A stretch of DNA of 32,213 bases. It comes from Rhodothermales bacterium. GTDB taxonomy: Bacteria > Bacteroidota > Rhodothermia > Rhodothermales > Bin80. Where the stretch lies: positions 1 to 32,213 of the forward strand of contig JAJECV010000086.1 in assembly GCA_022821875.1 (NCBI GenBank). The letters run 5' to 3'. Numbering within the stretch: position 1 is the first letter of the stretch; every line of letters starts with the position of its first letter. Below, piece after piece: positions 23,351-32,213 of this stretch. The position numbers were made by a program, and so were the translations under genes. Below the pieces are notes generated by a model. The model did not search any database. It saw only the letters and a program-made list of their open reading frames with translations, and had not been told where the DNA came from.

Positions 23351-23824
23351 GAGAATTCTATCCATAAACGTATGCACGCACTTTAGCTGGATCTGGGAGG
23401 TCTCTATTCTACCCTGGGGCTGCTGCGCAGGGAAGATGGAAGACATTGAAGCCTGCGATGTACGCAATGGAGAAGTCAGAGATCGGAGCATCGTAGCGCG
23501 GAGGGCATCAAACAAAGGAGAGATCCTGCGGAGTTGCTGGAGCGAAGTCCCCGGCCTTAGGGAAGTTGGGAGCCCCCATCCCACGCCATACACGGAGATG
23601 GGATAGGGGTCCACGGGATCAAACAACTGCGGCAAATTTGTCGTTATGCGCGACGGTGCAACCTAAGGAAGGAGGAGGCCGGGCTAGCAAGACAATTATC
23701 CGTCAAACTGAGCCCCCGTCATATTGATTGTTTCTAGACACCCTCTGACCGACACCGCTTTTTATGTTAAGGGAACCATAGCGGCGCAGAATGTTCTAAC
23801 TGGTTTTGAGTGCCGAGAGATTAC
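23351..23824. other. Gene-free region, possibly structured or mobile-element remnant
   Basis: About 470 bp between the Cache/T9SS gene and the beta-oxidation operon. No gene is convincing. Around 23570-23620 CCCCCATCCCA and TGGGATAGGGG form a near-perfect inverted repeat, and 23400-23660 is unusually purine-rich. Its look recalls leaders of retroelements or other mobile elements, but no reverse transcriptase or transposase is present and I cannot name it. Promoter elements for the downstream operon must lie near its right end but were not clear. Confidence 0.35.
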
Positions 23825-26176
23825 ATGAAACGAAATTCTACACGTCTGCCGCTTCGAAGGGCGGCAGTAATTGGTGCAGGCACCATGGGGGCGCAGATCG
23901 CAGCCCATCTTGCCAATGCAGGCGTTGAGGTACTGCTCCTAGATCTGGCCTCAAAGGACACTGAGCCGCGTTCTCTGGTCAAAAAGCGCCTGAAAGATGC
24001 TTCACGGCTGAAGCCCAATCCGTTTTTTACGAAGGCAACCATGCAGCGTATTCGGTGTGGTACGATTGAAGATGATCTAGTGAAGATTGCCGAGGTGGAA
24101 TGGGTGATTGAAGCGGTGACGGAACGTCTGGACATTAAACAGGCCCTGTTAGAAAAGATTGAAGCACATACGGGTCCGGCTGCCATCGTATCCACCAACA
24201 CCAGCGGCATCCCGATCCGCATACTTGCAAAAGGACGCAGTCCGGAATTTCGGCAGCGTTTTCTGGGGACCCACTTCTTCAACCCGCCGCGATACCTTCG
24301 CCTTCTGGAACTGATCCCCCACCCTGACACGGACCCCCGGGTCGTAGACCGGATTACCTGGTATAGCCGCGTCCATCTGGGCAAAACGGTGGTGCCGGCC
24401 AATGATGTTCCGTATTTTATTGCGAACCGGATTGGGATTTATGGTATCATGGGAGCCATGGAGCAGTTTGTCCGCGGGGGCTATACCATTGAGGAGATTG
24501 ATACTCTGACCGGGCCACTGGCGGGCCGCCCAAAATCAGCCACCTTCCGGACTGCCGATCTGGTCGGGCTGGATGTGATGCAACTGGTGTGTGCAAACCT
24601 GTATGAGAGTGTTCCGCACGACGAAAGCCGAGAACGCTTCCTCGTACCGGCCGTACTGAAAACGTTAGTCCATCAAGGAGCCCTGGGAGCGAAAACCAAA
24701 GCCGGATTCTACCGGAAAGAGGGCCGCACGATTCAGTCGCTCCATCTCGGTTCAATGCAGTACGAAGATCCGGCAGAACTGAATCTTGGAGACCTGCGCA
24801 GGATCAAGTCTGCGGGCCCGCTTCCCCTGCGCCTCTCGGCATTGTTCAAAGATAAGGAACGCGCGGGGGCATTCTTTCGCAGTACAATGCTGGATCTGAT
24901 GGCCTATGCTGCAAGGCGAATCGGCGAGGTGACCGGCAGCCCTGCATGTGTAGATCAGGCCATCTGCTCCGGATTTGGCTGGAAGATGGGGCCATTTGAA
25001 ACATGGGATGCCATCGGGTTTGACGTGGTGAGAGAAGCAATGCTCAAAGAGGGACTGAACTTGCCGCAGTGGGTTTTGGATATGCCTGATCATGCATCCT
25101 TCTATCGGGATCGAAGCGTATATATCCCGGTCAAGAAAGAATATGAAGCGCAAACGGTTCCCGCTTCGGAAAAATCTCTGGCAATCATCAAAGCCGAGTC
25201 GGCAGGCGATCTGTGGTCCAACGAAGAGTCAGGGCTTGTTGACCTAGGAGATGGGGTTGCCCTGTTTGAATTCCGATCCAAGGCCTGTACGCTGGGAGCC
25301 AACGTCATCGGCGGCCTGTTAGATGCGATTGATCACGTTGAACACAGCCCTGATTTATATGGATTGGTGATCGGGAATGAAGGGACTCACTTCTCGGTGG
25401 GCGCAAACCTCGCCGAAATGGCCGCTGCACTGCAGTCCGGCAAACTCGAAATGATTGACCGGTATATTGCCCGGTTCCAGTCCGCAATGCAGCGGGTACA
25501 TTATGCCCGCAAGCCGGTCGTCGTGGCTGCCCATCAGCGGGCACTGGGCGGCGGCTGTGAACTGATCCTGTCTTCCCCACATCCCGTTGCCGCCGCCGAA
25601 ACTTATGCCGGACTTGTGGAACTGGGGGTCGGTCTGATTCCAGCGGGTACAGGAAGTATGCGACTCGCAGCAAAGGCCAGTGACGAGAATCATGGCCACG
25701 ACAGTAACCTGCTGCCTGATGTGATGCGCTATTTTGAAACGGTTGCAAAGGCAACGGTTTCCACTAGTGCAGAGGAAGCGCGTGAACTGGGCTTCCTGCC
25801 CGACCATGCATGCATTGTACTGAACAGTGCGCGGCGTTTTCATGCTGCGAAGCATGAGGTCCTGCGGCTTTCTGCTCAGGGCTATCGCCCCCCGGTCCCT
25901 CAAAAGATTCGTGTACTTGGCCGCCCCGGAGCCGCCGCCTTAAATACCGCCGTTTATCAGCTGCATCAAGGCAGATTCATCAGTGATTATGACCTGCATC
26001 TGGCCAGGCAACTCGCATATGTATTTACCGGCGGGGATTTAAGCGGAGCATCGGACGTGTCGGAATCCTATCTGCTGGACTTGGAGCGTGAGGTATTTCT
26101 CGGCCTTCTGGGACAGCCGAAAACACAGGAGCGCATCGCCGGCCTGCTAAAACATAACCGGCCCATCCGCAACTGA
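23825..26176 (+). CDS. fadN: FadN-type 3-hydroxyacyl-CoA dehydrogenase/enoyl-CoA hydratase
   Basis: A 783-aa bifunctional beta-oxidation enzyme. The N-terminal NAD-binding domain has AAVIGAGTMGAQIAAHLANAG and the dehydrogenase signature GTHFFNPPRYLRLLE. Two C-terminal dehydrogenase segments follow (FIANRIGIYGIMGAMEQFV; GFGWKMGPFETWD). A crotonase-fold hydratase lies at about residues 475-710, with NFSVGANL-type HFSVGANLAEMAA, QRALGGGCELIL and AETYAGLVELGVGLIPAGTG (catalytic Glu). The dehydrogenase-then-hydratase order is that of FadN, the reverse of FadB. It converts enoyl-CoA to 3-ketoacyl-CoA in the cytosol, feeding the thiolase encoded 12 nt downstream. ATG 23825 is preferred over an in-frame GTG at 23810. 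Acyl-CoA dehydrogenase genes that often complete this operon are not in the window. Confidence 0.92.
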   Translation: MKRNSTRLPLRRAAVIGAGTMGAQIAAHLANAGVEVLLLDLASKDTEPRSLVKKRLKDASRLKPNPFFTKATMQRIRCGTIEDDLVKIAEVEWVIEAVTERLDIKQALLEKIEAHTGPAAIVSTNTSGIPIRILAKGRSPEFRQRFLGTHFFNPPRYLRLLELIPHPDTDPRVVDRITWYSRVHLGKTVVPANDVPYFIANRIGIYGIMGAMEQFVRGGYTIEEIDTLTGPLAGRPKSATFRTADLVGLDVMQLVCANLYESVPHDESRERFLVPAVLKTLVHQGALGAKTKAGFYRKEGRTIQSLHLGSMQYEDPAELNLGDLRRIKSAGPLPLRLSALFKDKERAGAFFRSTMLDLMAYAARRIGEVTGSPACVDQAICSGFGWKMGPFETWDAIGFDVVREAMLKEGLNLPQWVLDMPDHASFYRDRSVYIPVKKEYEAQTVPASEKSLAIIKAESAGDLWSNEESGLVDLGDGVALFEFRSKACTLGANVIGGLLDAIDHVEHSPDLYGLVIGNEGTHFSVGANLAEMAAALQSGKLEMIDRYIARFQSAMQRVHYARKPVVVAAHQRALGGGCELILSSPHPVAAAETYAGLVELGVGLIPAGTGSMRLAAKASDENHGHDSNLLPDVMRYFETVAKATVSTSAEEARELGFLPDHACIVLNSARRFHAAKHEVLRLSAQGYRPPVPQKIRVLGRPGAAALNTAVYQLHQGRFISDYDLHLARQLAYVFTGGDLSGASDVSESYLLDLEREVFLGLLGQPKTQERIAGLLKHNRPIRN

Positions 26177-26188
26177 ACAACTTTGAAA

Positions 26189-27370
26189 ATGCAATCGTCA
26201 GCTGTAATCGTCACCAGTCTCCGCACGCCAGTTGGAAAGGCGAAGCGGGGAGCACTCCGTTTTCTGCGCCCGGAGGCAATGGGAGCGGAGGCCGTTCGGG
26301 CGGCATTGGACCGTACTCCGAATCTGAGCGCAGAGGAGGTTGATGATGTCCTCATCGGGTGCGCCTTCCCGGAGGGGCCCCAGGGCATGAATATGGGGCG
26401 CATCATTGCCGGTCGGGCCGGATTGCCCGACTCTGTACCTGGCGCCACCATCAATCGATTCTGCTCGTCCGGACTTCAGACCATCGCCATGGCGAATCAG
26501 GCCATCGGGCTGGGGCAGGCCGAGTGTATAATTGCCGGCGGGACTGAGAGTATGACGCTTGTCCCCATGAGCGGGTATTATTTTCAGCCGGACCCTGACA
26601 CAGCGGAGCAAAGCCCGGAGGTGTACGTCTCGATGGGCAATACGGCAGAGAATCTCGCAGAGAAATACAACATCTCCCGTGAGGATCAGGACCTCTTTGC
26701 ACTGCGCTCCCATGAGCGGGCGCTCGCCGCCCGGTCCGCGGGGCTTTTTGAGGAGGAACTCATCCCGCTGGATGTACAGCAGACCAGCGTCCGGAATGGA
26801 ACCCCGAACACGGTCCGTTACCGGTTCAGCGCGGATGAGGGGCCAAGGGCCGATACGAGCCTGGAGGCACTCGGCCGCTTGAGGCCGGTATTTCGGAAGG
26901 CGGGAAGTGTGACGGCCGGCAATGCCTCACAGATGTCGGACGGTGCGGCGGCGACGGTCGTGATGTCGGAGGCAATGGCCCAGCGTTTAGGTGTGGAGCC
27001 GCTGGCGCGCATGGTTGGCTTTGCGGTGGCCGGGGTTGCCCCGGATTTTATGGGGATCGGCCCGGTACCGGCGATCCGGAAAGTTCTTGCGCAGACCGGA
27101 CTGAATCTGGATCAGATTGGATTGATCGAACTAAACGAAGCATTTGCGGCACAGGCTCTGGCGGTCATCCGGCAGGCGGATCTGGATGAGTCTATTGTGA
27201 ATGTGCAGGGAGGGGCCATTGCACTGGGGCATCCGCTCGGCTGCACGGGGGCCAAACTCACGGCCACCCTGCTCCATGTAATGCACCGCCGCGGGATTCA
27301 ATACGGACTTTGCACCATGTGCATTGGGGGCGGAATGGGGGCGGCGGCCATCTTTGAATGCCTGAAATAA
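26189..27370 (+). CDS. fadA: Acetyl-CoA C-acyltransferase (3-ketoacyl-CoA thiolase)
   Basis: A 393-aa thiolase that cleaves 3-ketoacyl-CoA with CoA to release acetyl-CoA, the last step of beta-oxidation. The catalytic residues are C92 in [11 protein letters not shown]348 in [15 protein letters not shown] and C378 in [16 protein letters not shown], with the usual thiolase motif [12 protein letters not shown]. Length is typical of FadA/FadI-type thiolases. ATG 26189 is chosen over an upstream TTG (26183). It sits 12 nt after fadN on the same strand, so the two enzymes are made together. Which thiolase subfamily, and whether it prefers long chains, cannot be settled from sequence reading alone. 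Confidence 0.92.
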   Translation: MQSSAVIVTSLRTPVGKAKRGALRFLRPEAMGAEAVRAALDRTPNLSAEEVDDVLIGCAFPEGPQGMNMGRIIAGRAGLPDSVPGATINRFCSSGLQTIAMANQAIGLGQAECIIAGGTESMTLVPMSGYYFQPDPDTAEQSPEVYVSMGNTAENLAEKYNISREDQDLFALRSHERALAARSAGLFEEELIPLDVQQTSVRNGTPNTVRYRFSADEGPRADTSLEALGRLRPVFRKAGSVTAGNASQMSDGAAATVVMSEAMAQRLGVEPLARMVGFAVAGVAPDFMGIGPVPAIRKVLAQTGLNLDQIGLIELNEAFAAQALAVIRQADLDESIVNVQGGAIALGHPLGCTGAKLTATLLHVMHRRGIQYGLCTMCIGGGMGAAAIFECLK

Positions 27371-27386
27371 TCCGCCGACCGGCGGA
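27371..27386 (+). terminator. Hairpin after the thiolase gene
   Basis: TCCGCC (27371-27376) pairs with GGCGGA (27381-27386) around GACC, immediately after the stop codon. No T-tract, so moderate support as the terminator of the fadN-thiolase operon. Confidence 0.45.
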
Positions 27387-27432
27387 GGAAGAGCCTTGAT
27401 GTTCGTTTTACATGGAAGGCTGCATCTGAAGA

Positions 27433-27448
27433 CTTGCCGGGGGGCAAG
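27433..27448 (-). terminator. Hairpin after the DUF4249 gene (convergent side)
   Basis: CTTGCC (27433-27438) pairs with GGCAAG (27443-27448) around GGGG, 15 bp beyond the minus-strand stop at 27464. On the minus strand it is followed by TCTTC, a weak pyrimidine-rich tail. Together with 27371-27386 it fills the convergent gap between the two operons. Confidence 0.45.
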
Positions 27449-27463
27449 ATCATCCCGTCCACC

Positions 27464-28393
27464 CTACTCGGGGAGCGGCAGAATGACACTCGTATTTGTG
27501 TATCCTGCAAAAACACCCAGACCTCCGGTCACATTGGAATATACATTGATCGGCTCATCCAATAGCGGATCAAGGAATAGATTGTGTTCCAGTGTCCGCT
27601 GATATTCAAAATATTCTTCGCTCAAAGAGGATAGAACCAGCAGCAGTTCGCTCCGTCCGCCCCTTTCAGAAACCTCAACAGTTGCGGACCACGGATACGT
27701 GCCACCGTCAAAGTTTCTGTCTGTAACCACGATTGGATCCAAATCCCCGCAACCTGTCGTGCCGCGATCTTCGATATCAATTTCTGTTTCGGCCGCCGCC
27801 ACATACCCGCACGCCCATCCAGGATGTAACTCGTTAACTGATTTTCGATAATATAGACTGTCTATATCAGTCGCTACGTATTGGTAGATGCCGATCTGAT
27901 AAAAATTGGGATTTGGCTCGTCTTTGAATACAGCTTTCAGACGATAGATCGTGTCATCCCTGAATCCCCCTTCCCCTACTTTTTCAATTGAATAATCAGA
28001 AAACGGTACCGGTGGAGGAGCGGTTGAGGTCGCCTGGATACTGGTTGCGCCGGGGAGATCCACATGAAGTGTATACTTTGTACTTGACGCTGGAAGTCGA
28101 CCTTTATTTGCCCTGTACTCTCCATTCCCGACATAATTGAGCGCCTCAATCATGTTAGAACCATCCATGATTCGTACGGAGGCATCCGTGATGTATTCCG
28201 TACTCGTATCTCCCTTTGCGTTGATACCCAGGCTGCTGTGCAAAGTCACAGACCATACACTATCTGGTGAAAAAAAGCTCGTGGCAACCGGCTCCGGGGT
28301 GTATTCTGGCGGATTAATCTCAATGATCGTTTCACAGCCCAGACAAACGAAAATCAGAAACAGACTTAAATACTTCATAGAATTGGAGAGCAT
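27464..28393 (-). CDS. DUF4249 lipoprotein paired with a TonB-dependent receptor
   Basis: A 309-aa lipoprotein from ATG 28393; ATG 28378 is equally possible, and ATG 28405 would overlap the receptor stop. The signal peptide ends in a lipobox (IFVCLGCE), so the mature protein is lipid-anchored. The first mature segment (IIEINPPEYTPEPVA) and the repeated beta-sandwich pattern (VWSVTLHSS, ASVRIMDGSNMIEAL, TKYTLHVDLPG) match DUF4249, known mainly from FCB bacteria next to TonB-dependent receptors. It begins 1 nt after the receptor stop codon, so the two are translationally coupled. By analogy with SusD it may be the surface lid or substrate-capturing partner, but that function is inferred from context only. 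Confidence 0.87.
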   Translation of the reverse strand: MLSNSMKYLSLFLIFVCLGCETIIEINPPEYTPEPVATSFFSPDSVWSVTLHSSLGINAKGDTSTEYITDASVRIMDGSNMIEALNYVGNGEYRANKGRLPASSTKYTLHVDLPGATSIQATSTAPPPVPFSDYSIEKVGEGGFRDDTIYRLKAVFKDEPNPNFYQIGIYQYVATDIDSLYYRKSVNELHPGWACGYVAAAETEIDIEDRGTTGCGDLDPIVVTDRNFDGGTYPWSATVEVSERGGRSELLLVLSSLSEEYFEYQRTLEHNLFLDPLLDEPINVYSNVTGGLGVFAGYTNTSVILPLPE

Positions 28394-28394
28394 T

Positions 28395-30869
28395 TTAGAA
28401 TTCAATTCGGTAGGTTACAAAGGGGATCACGGGAAATGCGCTGATCTGCCTGAACTCAAGGAGCTCCTCATTTTGCCAATTCTTTCTGACCTCCAGAAGG
28501 AAGGGATTTTTTCGATTGTACGCATTATAGCCCCCAAAAGATAAGGTCCGATACCCCCACCGAATATTTCGCTTCAGATGCATGGACAGATCAATCCGAT
28601 GATGAGCACGCACACGATAGGAATTACGTTCCCCATACACACTCGGCACTTCGGCCCGGTTTCGACTAAAGAGGTCTTGTCCCCCTCCGGCGTCGTGTAC
28701 TACACCATAAAATCTGCCAACTGGAAGCCATGTGGCCTGTCCTGTGCCGTAAACCCAGACGGCAGAAATCTCTATGGCATCGGTCCAGTGATAGCTGGCT
28801 ACAATTGAAACGTCATGCAGACGATCAAATCTGTAGGGAAAGGTTTCACCGCCATTGAGTTCTGAAAACTTGCGCTCTGATTTTGTCAGGCTGTACCCCA
28901 CCCAGCCGGTGATCCGCCCAAAATGCCTCCGAACGAATACTTCTCCCCCATACGACCAGCCTTTTCCGGTCGTGATCCTTTCCTCCCAGCTATCCCCTGA
29001 AATGCCATATCGGCTCACCCCCTCTTTATACTCAATCAGCGAGTTCATTCTCTTGTAGTACCCCTCCAGTGAAACCTCATATTGTCTGTTCTCTGAATTC
29101 CATGCGAACCCCGTCGCGACTTGATGTGCACTTTGAGGACGAACCTGATCGGTAGCCGGAACCCATAAGTCCAGGGGAAGCGAAAGTCCACTGGCCGCAG
29201 ACAGCAGATGCGTGTATTGCTGCATGGAGGCATACGAAACTTTCATGGCTAGATTCGCGGCCATAATCCATCGTGCACTGAACCTCGGCTGCAGGGAACT
29301 GTATGCCCGGTCTTCAACGAAGAATGTGGAGGCTCGCAGGCCGACATTCATGGTTAAAACAGGGGAAAGGCGTAATTCATCCTCTACATAGGCATGTGCT
29401 TCCACGCTTCTTGTCAAATAATCTGGCGCATAGACGGTATCAACCGGTATAATGTTCTCACCGGATTGCCGCTCTTCAAATGTCCCTGTATGATAGGCAT
29501 GCATAATGCCACCGAGTCCAAATCGAATATAATGTTGAGGATTGGGGATAAAATCAAAGTCTATCCGGCCGATCACATCTGTGATGCCGGATGTAAAATT
29601 GCTTTCTTTAAAGAACAGTGTCGTGGAACGATCATTCACCGGTTGTTGAATCACTTCACGGTCGGTTCCAAGCCGATAGCGCGTGAGCCCCAAAAGCGTA
29701 TTTGAGAAGAATCGAGATCCATATACGCGGTTCCACCGGGCCGTAGCCGTCATGTTACGCCATCCGAGATCTCCCTCAGAGTACTCATCCTCGCTATCGT
29801 TCAGATCAAATCGATCCTGAGTATATCCGCGGTCCCGGCCCGTATAGAAACTCAGATACAGACGGTCCTTTCCAGACGCAATATAGTTGATCTTCGCACT
29901 GACATCATAAAAATAATATCCCCCCCGCGCATCCTCGTCAAGGAACGGGTACACCAACAGGTCCAGATAGGTGCGTCTTGCGGCGACGATAAACGATGCT
30001 TTATCTTTCCTGATTGGTCCCTGTACGGTAAAGCTGGAAGCAACCACGCCTACCGCTGCCGTTCCCTCAAACTCCTGCAGGTTCCCCTCTTGCATGCTCA
30101 GATCCACCACCGAGGATAACCGGCCTCCATACCGGGCCGGAAACCCTCCTTTAATCAGCGTCACATCCTTGATCGCGTCTCCATTGAACACGCTCATAAA
30201 ACCGAACAGGTGGCTGGCATTATAGACCGTAACCCCGTCCAGCAGGATCAAATTCTGATCCGGTGCTCCTCCGCGAACATAGAGTCCACTGGTTCCCTCC
30301 CGCCCGGATTGGACCCCCGGAAGGAGTTGCAGTGTCTTGAGGACATCAACCTCACCAGCCAGGACCGGCAGTGTCCTGATGGTTGCCACCGGCAGATTCA
30401 CCTCTCCCATCTGAACCGATTCCACGATTGACTCCCCGACGGCAACGACCTCAACATCATCAAGCCTGGTGGTCACAGATAGAAGTTCAATCGTTAATTG
30501 GACATCCTCGGTCAACTTTTGATTGACGGTCACAGGCGCATAACCGATATGCGAAACGAGGAGGCTTACCGAGTCGGCATTTACGGTCAGACTAAAGAAG
30601 CCGTACCGGTTTGTTGTTGTGCCGATACTGAACTCCGGCGCATAAACGGCCGCCCCAATCAGATTCTCACTGCTTTCCGCATCCACAACAAACCCGCTGA
30701 TGGTGTGCGTATTGCTTTCTTGTTCAACCTCTTGACCAGGAGCCTGATAAAAGAACGGTAAATATTCAACTTTATCCCGGCGTGGAAAATCATAGGCTTC
30801 GGCTTCGAGTGGCAGGCACGCGAAGAAAATAAGTATCAGGGATACCGGGTAATACGGTTTCGGAAACAT
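28395..30869 (-). CDS. TonB-dependent receptor with carboxypeptidase-regulatory-like N-terminal domain
   Basis: An 824-aa outer-membrane receptor from ATG 30869, which directly precedes the signal peptide (VSLILIFFACLPLEAEA); ATG 30884 would add five residues. After a short linker comes a carboxypeptidase-regulatory-like beta-sandwich (about residues 55-135: ISGFVVDAESSENLIGAAVY, TTTNRYGFFSLTV). A plug domain follows (about 160-270) with SGLYVRGGAPDQNLILLDG and KGGFPARYGGRLSSVVDL, then a barrel ending FVTYRIEF. It is the first gene of a two-gene unit with the DUF4249 lipoprotein. Its plug is closely similar to that of the divergent partial receptor at 31389, showing duplication. The substrate is not known. 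Confidence 0.92.
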   Translation of the reverse strand: MFPKPYYPVSLILIFFACLPLEAEAYDFPRRDKVEYLPFFYQAPGQEVEQESNTHTISGFVVDAESSENLIGAAVYAPEFSIGTTTNRYGFFSLTVNADSVSLLVSHIGYAPVTVNQKLTEDVQLTIELLSVTTRLDDVEVVAVGESIVESVQMGEVNLPVATIRTLPVLAGEVDVLKTLQLLPGVQSGREGTSGLYVRGGAPDQNLILLDGVTVYNASHLFGFMSVFNGDAIKDVTLIKGGFPARYGGRLSSVVDLSMQEGNLQEFEGTAAVGVVASSFTVQGPIRKDKASFIVAARRTYLDLLVYPFLDEDARGGYYFYDVSAKINYIASGKDRLYLSFYTGRDRGYTQDRFDLNDSEDEYSEGDLGWRNMTATARWNRVYGSRFFSNTLLGLTRYRLGTDREVIQQPVNDRSTTLFFKESNFTSGITDVIGRIDFDFIPNPQHYIRFGLGGIMHAYHTGTFEERQSGENIIPVDTVYAPDYLTRSVEAHAYVEDELRLSPVLTMNVGLRASTFFVEDRAYSSLQPRFSARWIMAANLAMKVSYASMQQYTHLLSAASGLSLPLDLWVPATDQVRPQSAHQVATGFAWNSENRQYEVSLEGYYKRMNSLIEYKEGVSRYGISGDSWEERITTGKGWSYGGEVFVRRHFGRITGWVGYSLTKSERKFSELNGGETFPYRFDRLHDVSIVASYHWTDAIEISAVWVYGTGQATWLPVGRFYGVVHDAGGGQDLFSRNRAEVPSVYGERNSYRVRAHHRIDLSMHLKRNIRWGYRTLSFGGYNAYNRKNPFLLEVRKNWQNEELLEFRQISAFPVIPFVTYRIEF

Positions 30870-31388
30870 ACACAGCATAAGCAATTGGATTTAGAAGTGC
30901 TGATGTTTTTTGGGTGGATGCCAGAGTTTGATTTTCTGGTCAACCTGCCTCGTGTCACGGCTCAAATTCACTCAATATACATGGGTTTACAGAGGGAAAT
31001 GCGTGATTGTTTCATCTTCACAAAAAATTCACATTTTCAGTAAAAAATCCGTATGGCATCCTTTGGATCCCGTCATTGGAGACCTCTCTGGATCAAAACT
31101 CAGACTTAATACTTGCCGTGATTTCTCAAAGCGGGAGAACTTTTTGACTCATCCCTTCATTATCCGGGCTTTGCCACGGGTATAGCCGGCAAAGATTATC
31201 TTTCTACTCGCAGATGAGTGCAAAACTTCAAGATGGCTTAACGCCCTGTATTCCGCTTATGCGGCAGCACGAACTGCTGAGTTTCGCGTATTCTCCCGAA
31301 GCATTCACCAATTCAGGTCGCATGGAATAAAACAGATACTGATTGGAAACATTGGTTCTCCGTATTCTATCTGTTAACGTTTTATTGC
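30870..31388. other. Divergent intergenic region between two receptor genes
   Basis: About 520 bp, A+T-rich, holding the promoters of both receptor genes. I see no gene. CACAAAAAATTCACATTTTC around 31019-31038, read on the minus strand, recalls the TGTGAATTTTTG core of the AbiE elements but lacks the spaced hexamers, so I do not count it as a seventh copy. No promoter could be assigned with confidence. Confidence 0.4.
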
Positions 31389-32213
31389 ATGAATCGCTTA
31401 TTGCGTTCACTGATCTTGGTCCCATCTTTGATCTTGCTCATCGGAGTGGATCGGCTGTCTGCACAGGAGGTCGTCGTCAGTGGCTATGTCACCGATGCCG
31501 ATAACGGGGAGGCGCTGGTCGGAACCAATCTCTACGAGATCTACATCCAGAGCGGAACGACTACAAATCAATACGGATTTTTCAGTCTTACCGTCCCCGG
31601 TGACTCTGCGGTAATCCGCTTCAGTTACCAAGGATACGAGACCTTAACGCTTGTTTTTTACGCCCCCCTGCAGGAACTCCAACAGGTTGAAATGCAGCCT
31701 GCCATCGTGGAGTACGATTCTCTGCTCGTCGTTGAGGCAGGTGAATATGAAGGACTTCACCAACAGGTTCAAATGAGCAATGTGAAAATCTCCATGTCAG
31801 AGATTGAAGCACTGCCGGCTCTACTTGGAGAGACGGATCTGCTAAAAGTCTTCCAGTTGATGCCGGGGATTCAGTCCGGCACGGAAGGCTCCACCGGACT
31901 GTATGTGCGCGGCGGAACTCCCGGGCAAACCCTCATCCTGCTTGACGGGGCCACGGTATACAACGCGGGGCACCTGTTTGGTTTTATGTCCACCTTCAAT
32001 ACCGATGCGATCAACAGTGCTGAGTTGTTCAAAGGAGGTTTTCCTGCCCGGTATGGAGGACGGCTGGTGGGCGTACTGGATATCACCATGCGGGAGGGAA
32101 ACCGAAAAGAGTTTGAGGGGCGGGGAGCGGCGGGACTGCTGGCCTCACGGATTACGGTAGAAGGGCCGCTTATAAGAGATAAAAGTTCGTTTATTATTTC
32201 CGCTCGCAGAACC
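31389..32213 (+). CDS. TonB-dependent receptor, 3' end beyond the window
   Basis: The frame is open from ATG 31389 to the window edge (275 codons), so the gene is partial. It has a signal peptide (LILVPSLILLIGVDRLSAQ) and a carboxypeptidase-regulatory-like domain (about residues 28-105: VVSGYVTDADNGEALVGTNL, TTTNQYGFFSLTV). The start of the plug domain follows, with TGLYVRGGTPGQTLILLDGA and KGGFPARYGGRLVGVLDI. These segments match the receptor at 28395-30869 almost position for position, so the two are paralogues transcribed divergently. By that symmetry a DUF4249 lipoprotein gene would be expected downstream, outside the window; that is a prediction. Confidence 0.9.
   Translation, partial: MNRLLRSLILVPSLILLIGVDRLSAQEVVVSGYVTDADNGEALVGTNLYEIYIQSGTTTNQYGFFSLTVPGDSAVIRFSYQGYETLTLVFYAPLQELQQVEMQPAIVEYDSLLVVEAGEYEGLHQQVQMSNVKISMSEIEALPALLGETDLLKVFQLMPGIQSGTEGSTGLYVRGGTPGQTLILLDGATVYNAGHLFGFMSTFNTDAINSAELFKGGFPARYGGRLVGVLDITMREGNRKEFEGRGAAGLLASRITVEGPLIRDKSSFIISARRT

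Noticed and set aside
20964-23824. tRNA, tmRNA, SRP RNA or RNase P RNA in the two gene-poor stretches
   Set aside because: I looked for T-loop, SRP and RNase P signature sequences and found none.
31008-31040. Possible seventh AbiE-type element on the minus strand between the two receptor genes
   Set aside because: Only the TGTGAATTTTTTG core resembles the element; neither TATACT-like hexamer is present at the required spacing.

Overview
The window most likely comes from a Bacteroidota/FCB-group bacterium, with Rhodothermota or Balneolota the best guess. The evidence is three TonB-dependent receptors (two with an N-terminal carboxypeptidase-regulatory-like domain), a DUF4249 lipoprotein, a secreted protein ending in a type IX secretion sorting domain (NYPNPFNPST), a head-GIN/DUF4097 protein, and few visible Shine-Dalgarno sites. 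The legible promoters look like ordinary sigma-70 sites (TTGACA/TAAACT; TTGTGA/TATACT). This assignment is inferred from gene content only.

Region 1 (1-6747) is an accessory, visibly more A+T-rich block built from three tandem AbiE-type toxin-antitoxin modules in different states of decay. Module 1 (886-2122) has an intact AbiEi antitoxin and a heavily degraded AbiEii toxin. Module 2 (3108-4563) has an AbiEi with a TAG at codon 9 and a 3'-truncated AbiEii. Module 3 (4749-6747) is complete, with an AbiEii that carries a C-terminal WYL-like domain. Modules 2 and 3 are a direct duplication with a constant 1641-bp offset and no net indel over about 1.37 kb. Six copies of a 57-bp bipartite element (hexamer, 23 bp, -35-like TTGTGA, 16 bp, -10-like TATACT) are scattered through the block. 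Three of them end exactly 9 bp before an AbiEi ATG, which predicts leaderless antitoxin mRNAs; the other three are orphans. The block also holds a perfect 21-bp inverted repeat (524-568), an interrupted small membrane-protein gene (2257-2517) and a possible pseudoknot (2835-2909).

Region 2 (7377-14156) is metabolic and envelope-related: a TonB-dependent receptor with a good promoter, a convergent lipoprotein amidohydrolase of the YtcJ type, then a cupin gene overlapping a secreted GH13 alpha-amylase-family gene.

Region 3 (14206-18987) is one very large gene with the architecture DUF4011 - SF1 helicase - Vsr/DUF559-like nuclease - DUF3320, matching the single-gene anti-phage system Hhe.

Region 4 (19029-23350) has two adjacent OsmC-family genes, a divergent secreted DUF4097 protein with TGAGN repeats, about 940 bp without a gene but with a clear intrinsic terminator, and a secreted protein with two Cache-like domains and a T9SS sorting domain.

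Region 5 (23825-27370) is a two-gene fatty-acid beta-oxidation operon (FadN-type hydroxyacyl-CoA dehydrogenase/enoyl-CoA hydratase, then thiolase). Region 6 (27464-32213) has a TonB-dependent receptor with its DUF4249 lipoprotein on the minus strand and, divergently, the start of a paralogous receptor that runs off the window.

The feature most worth attention is the AbiE array with its precisely spaced repeated promoter/operator elements.
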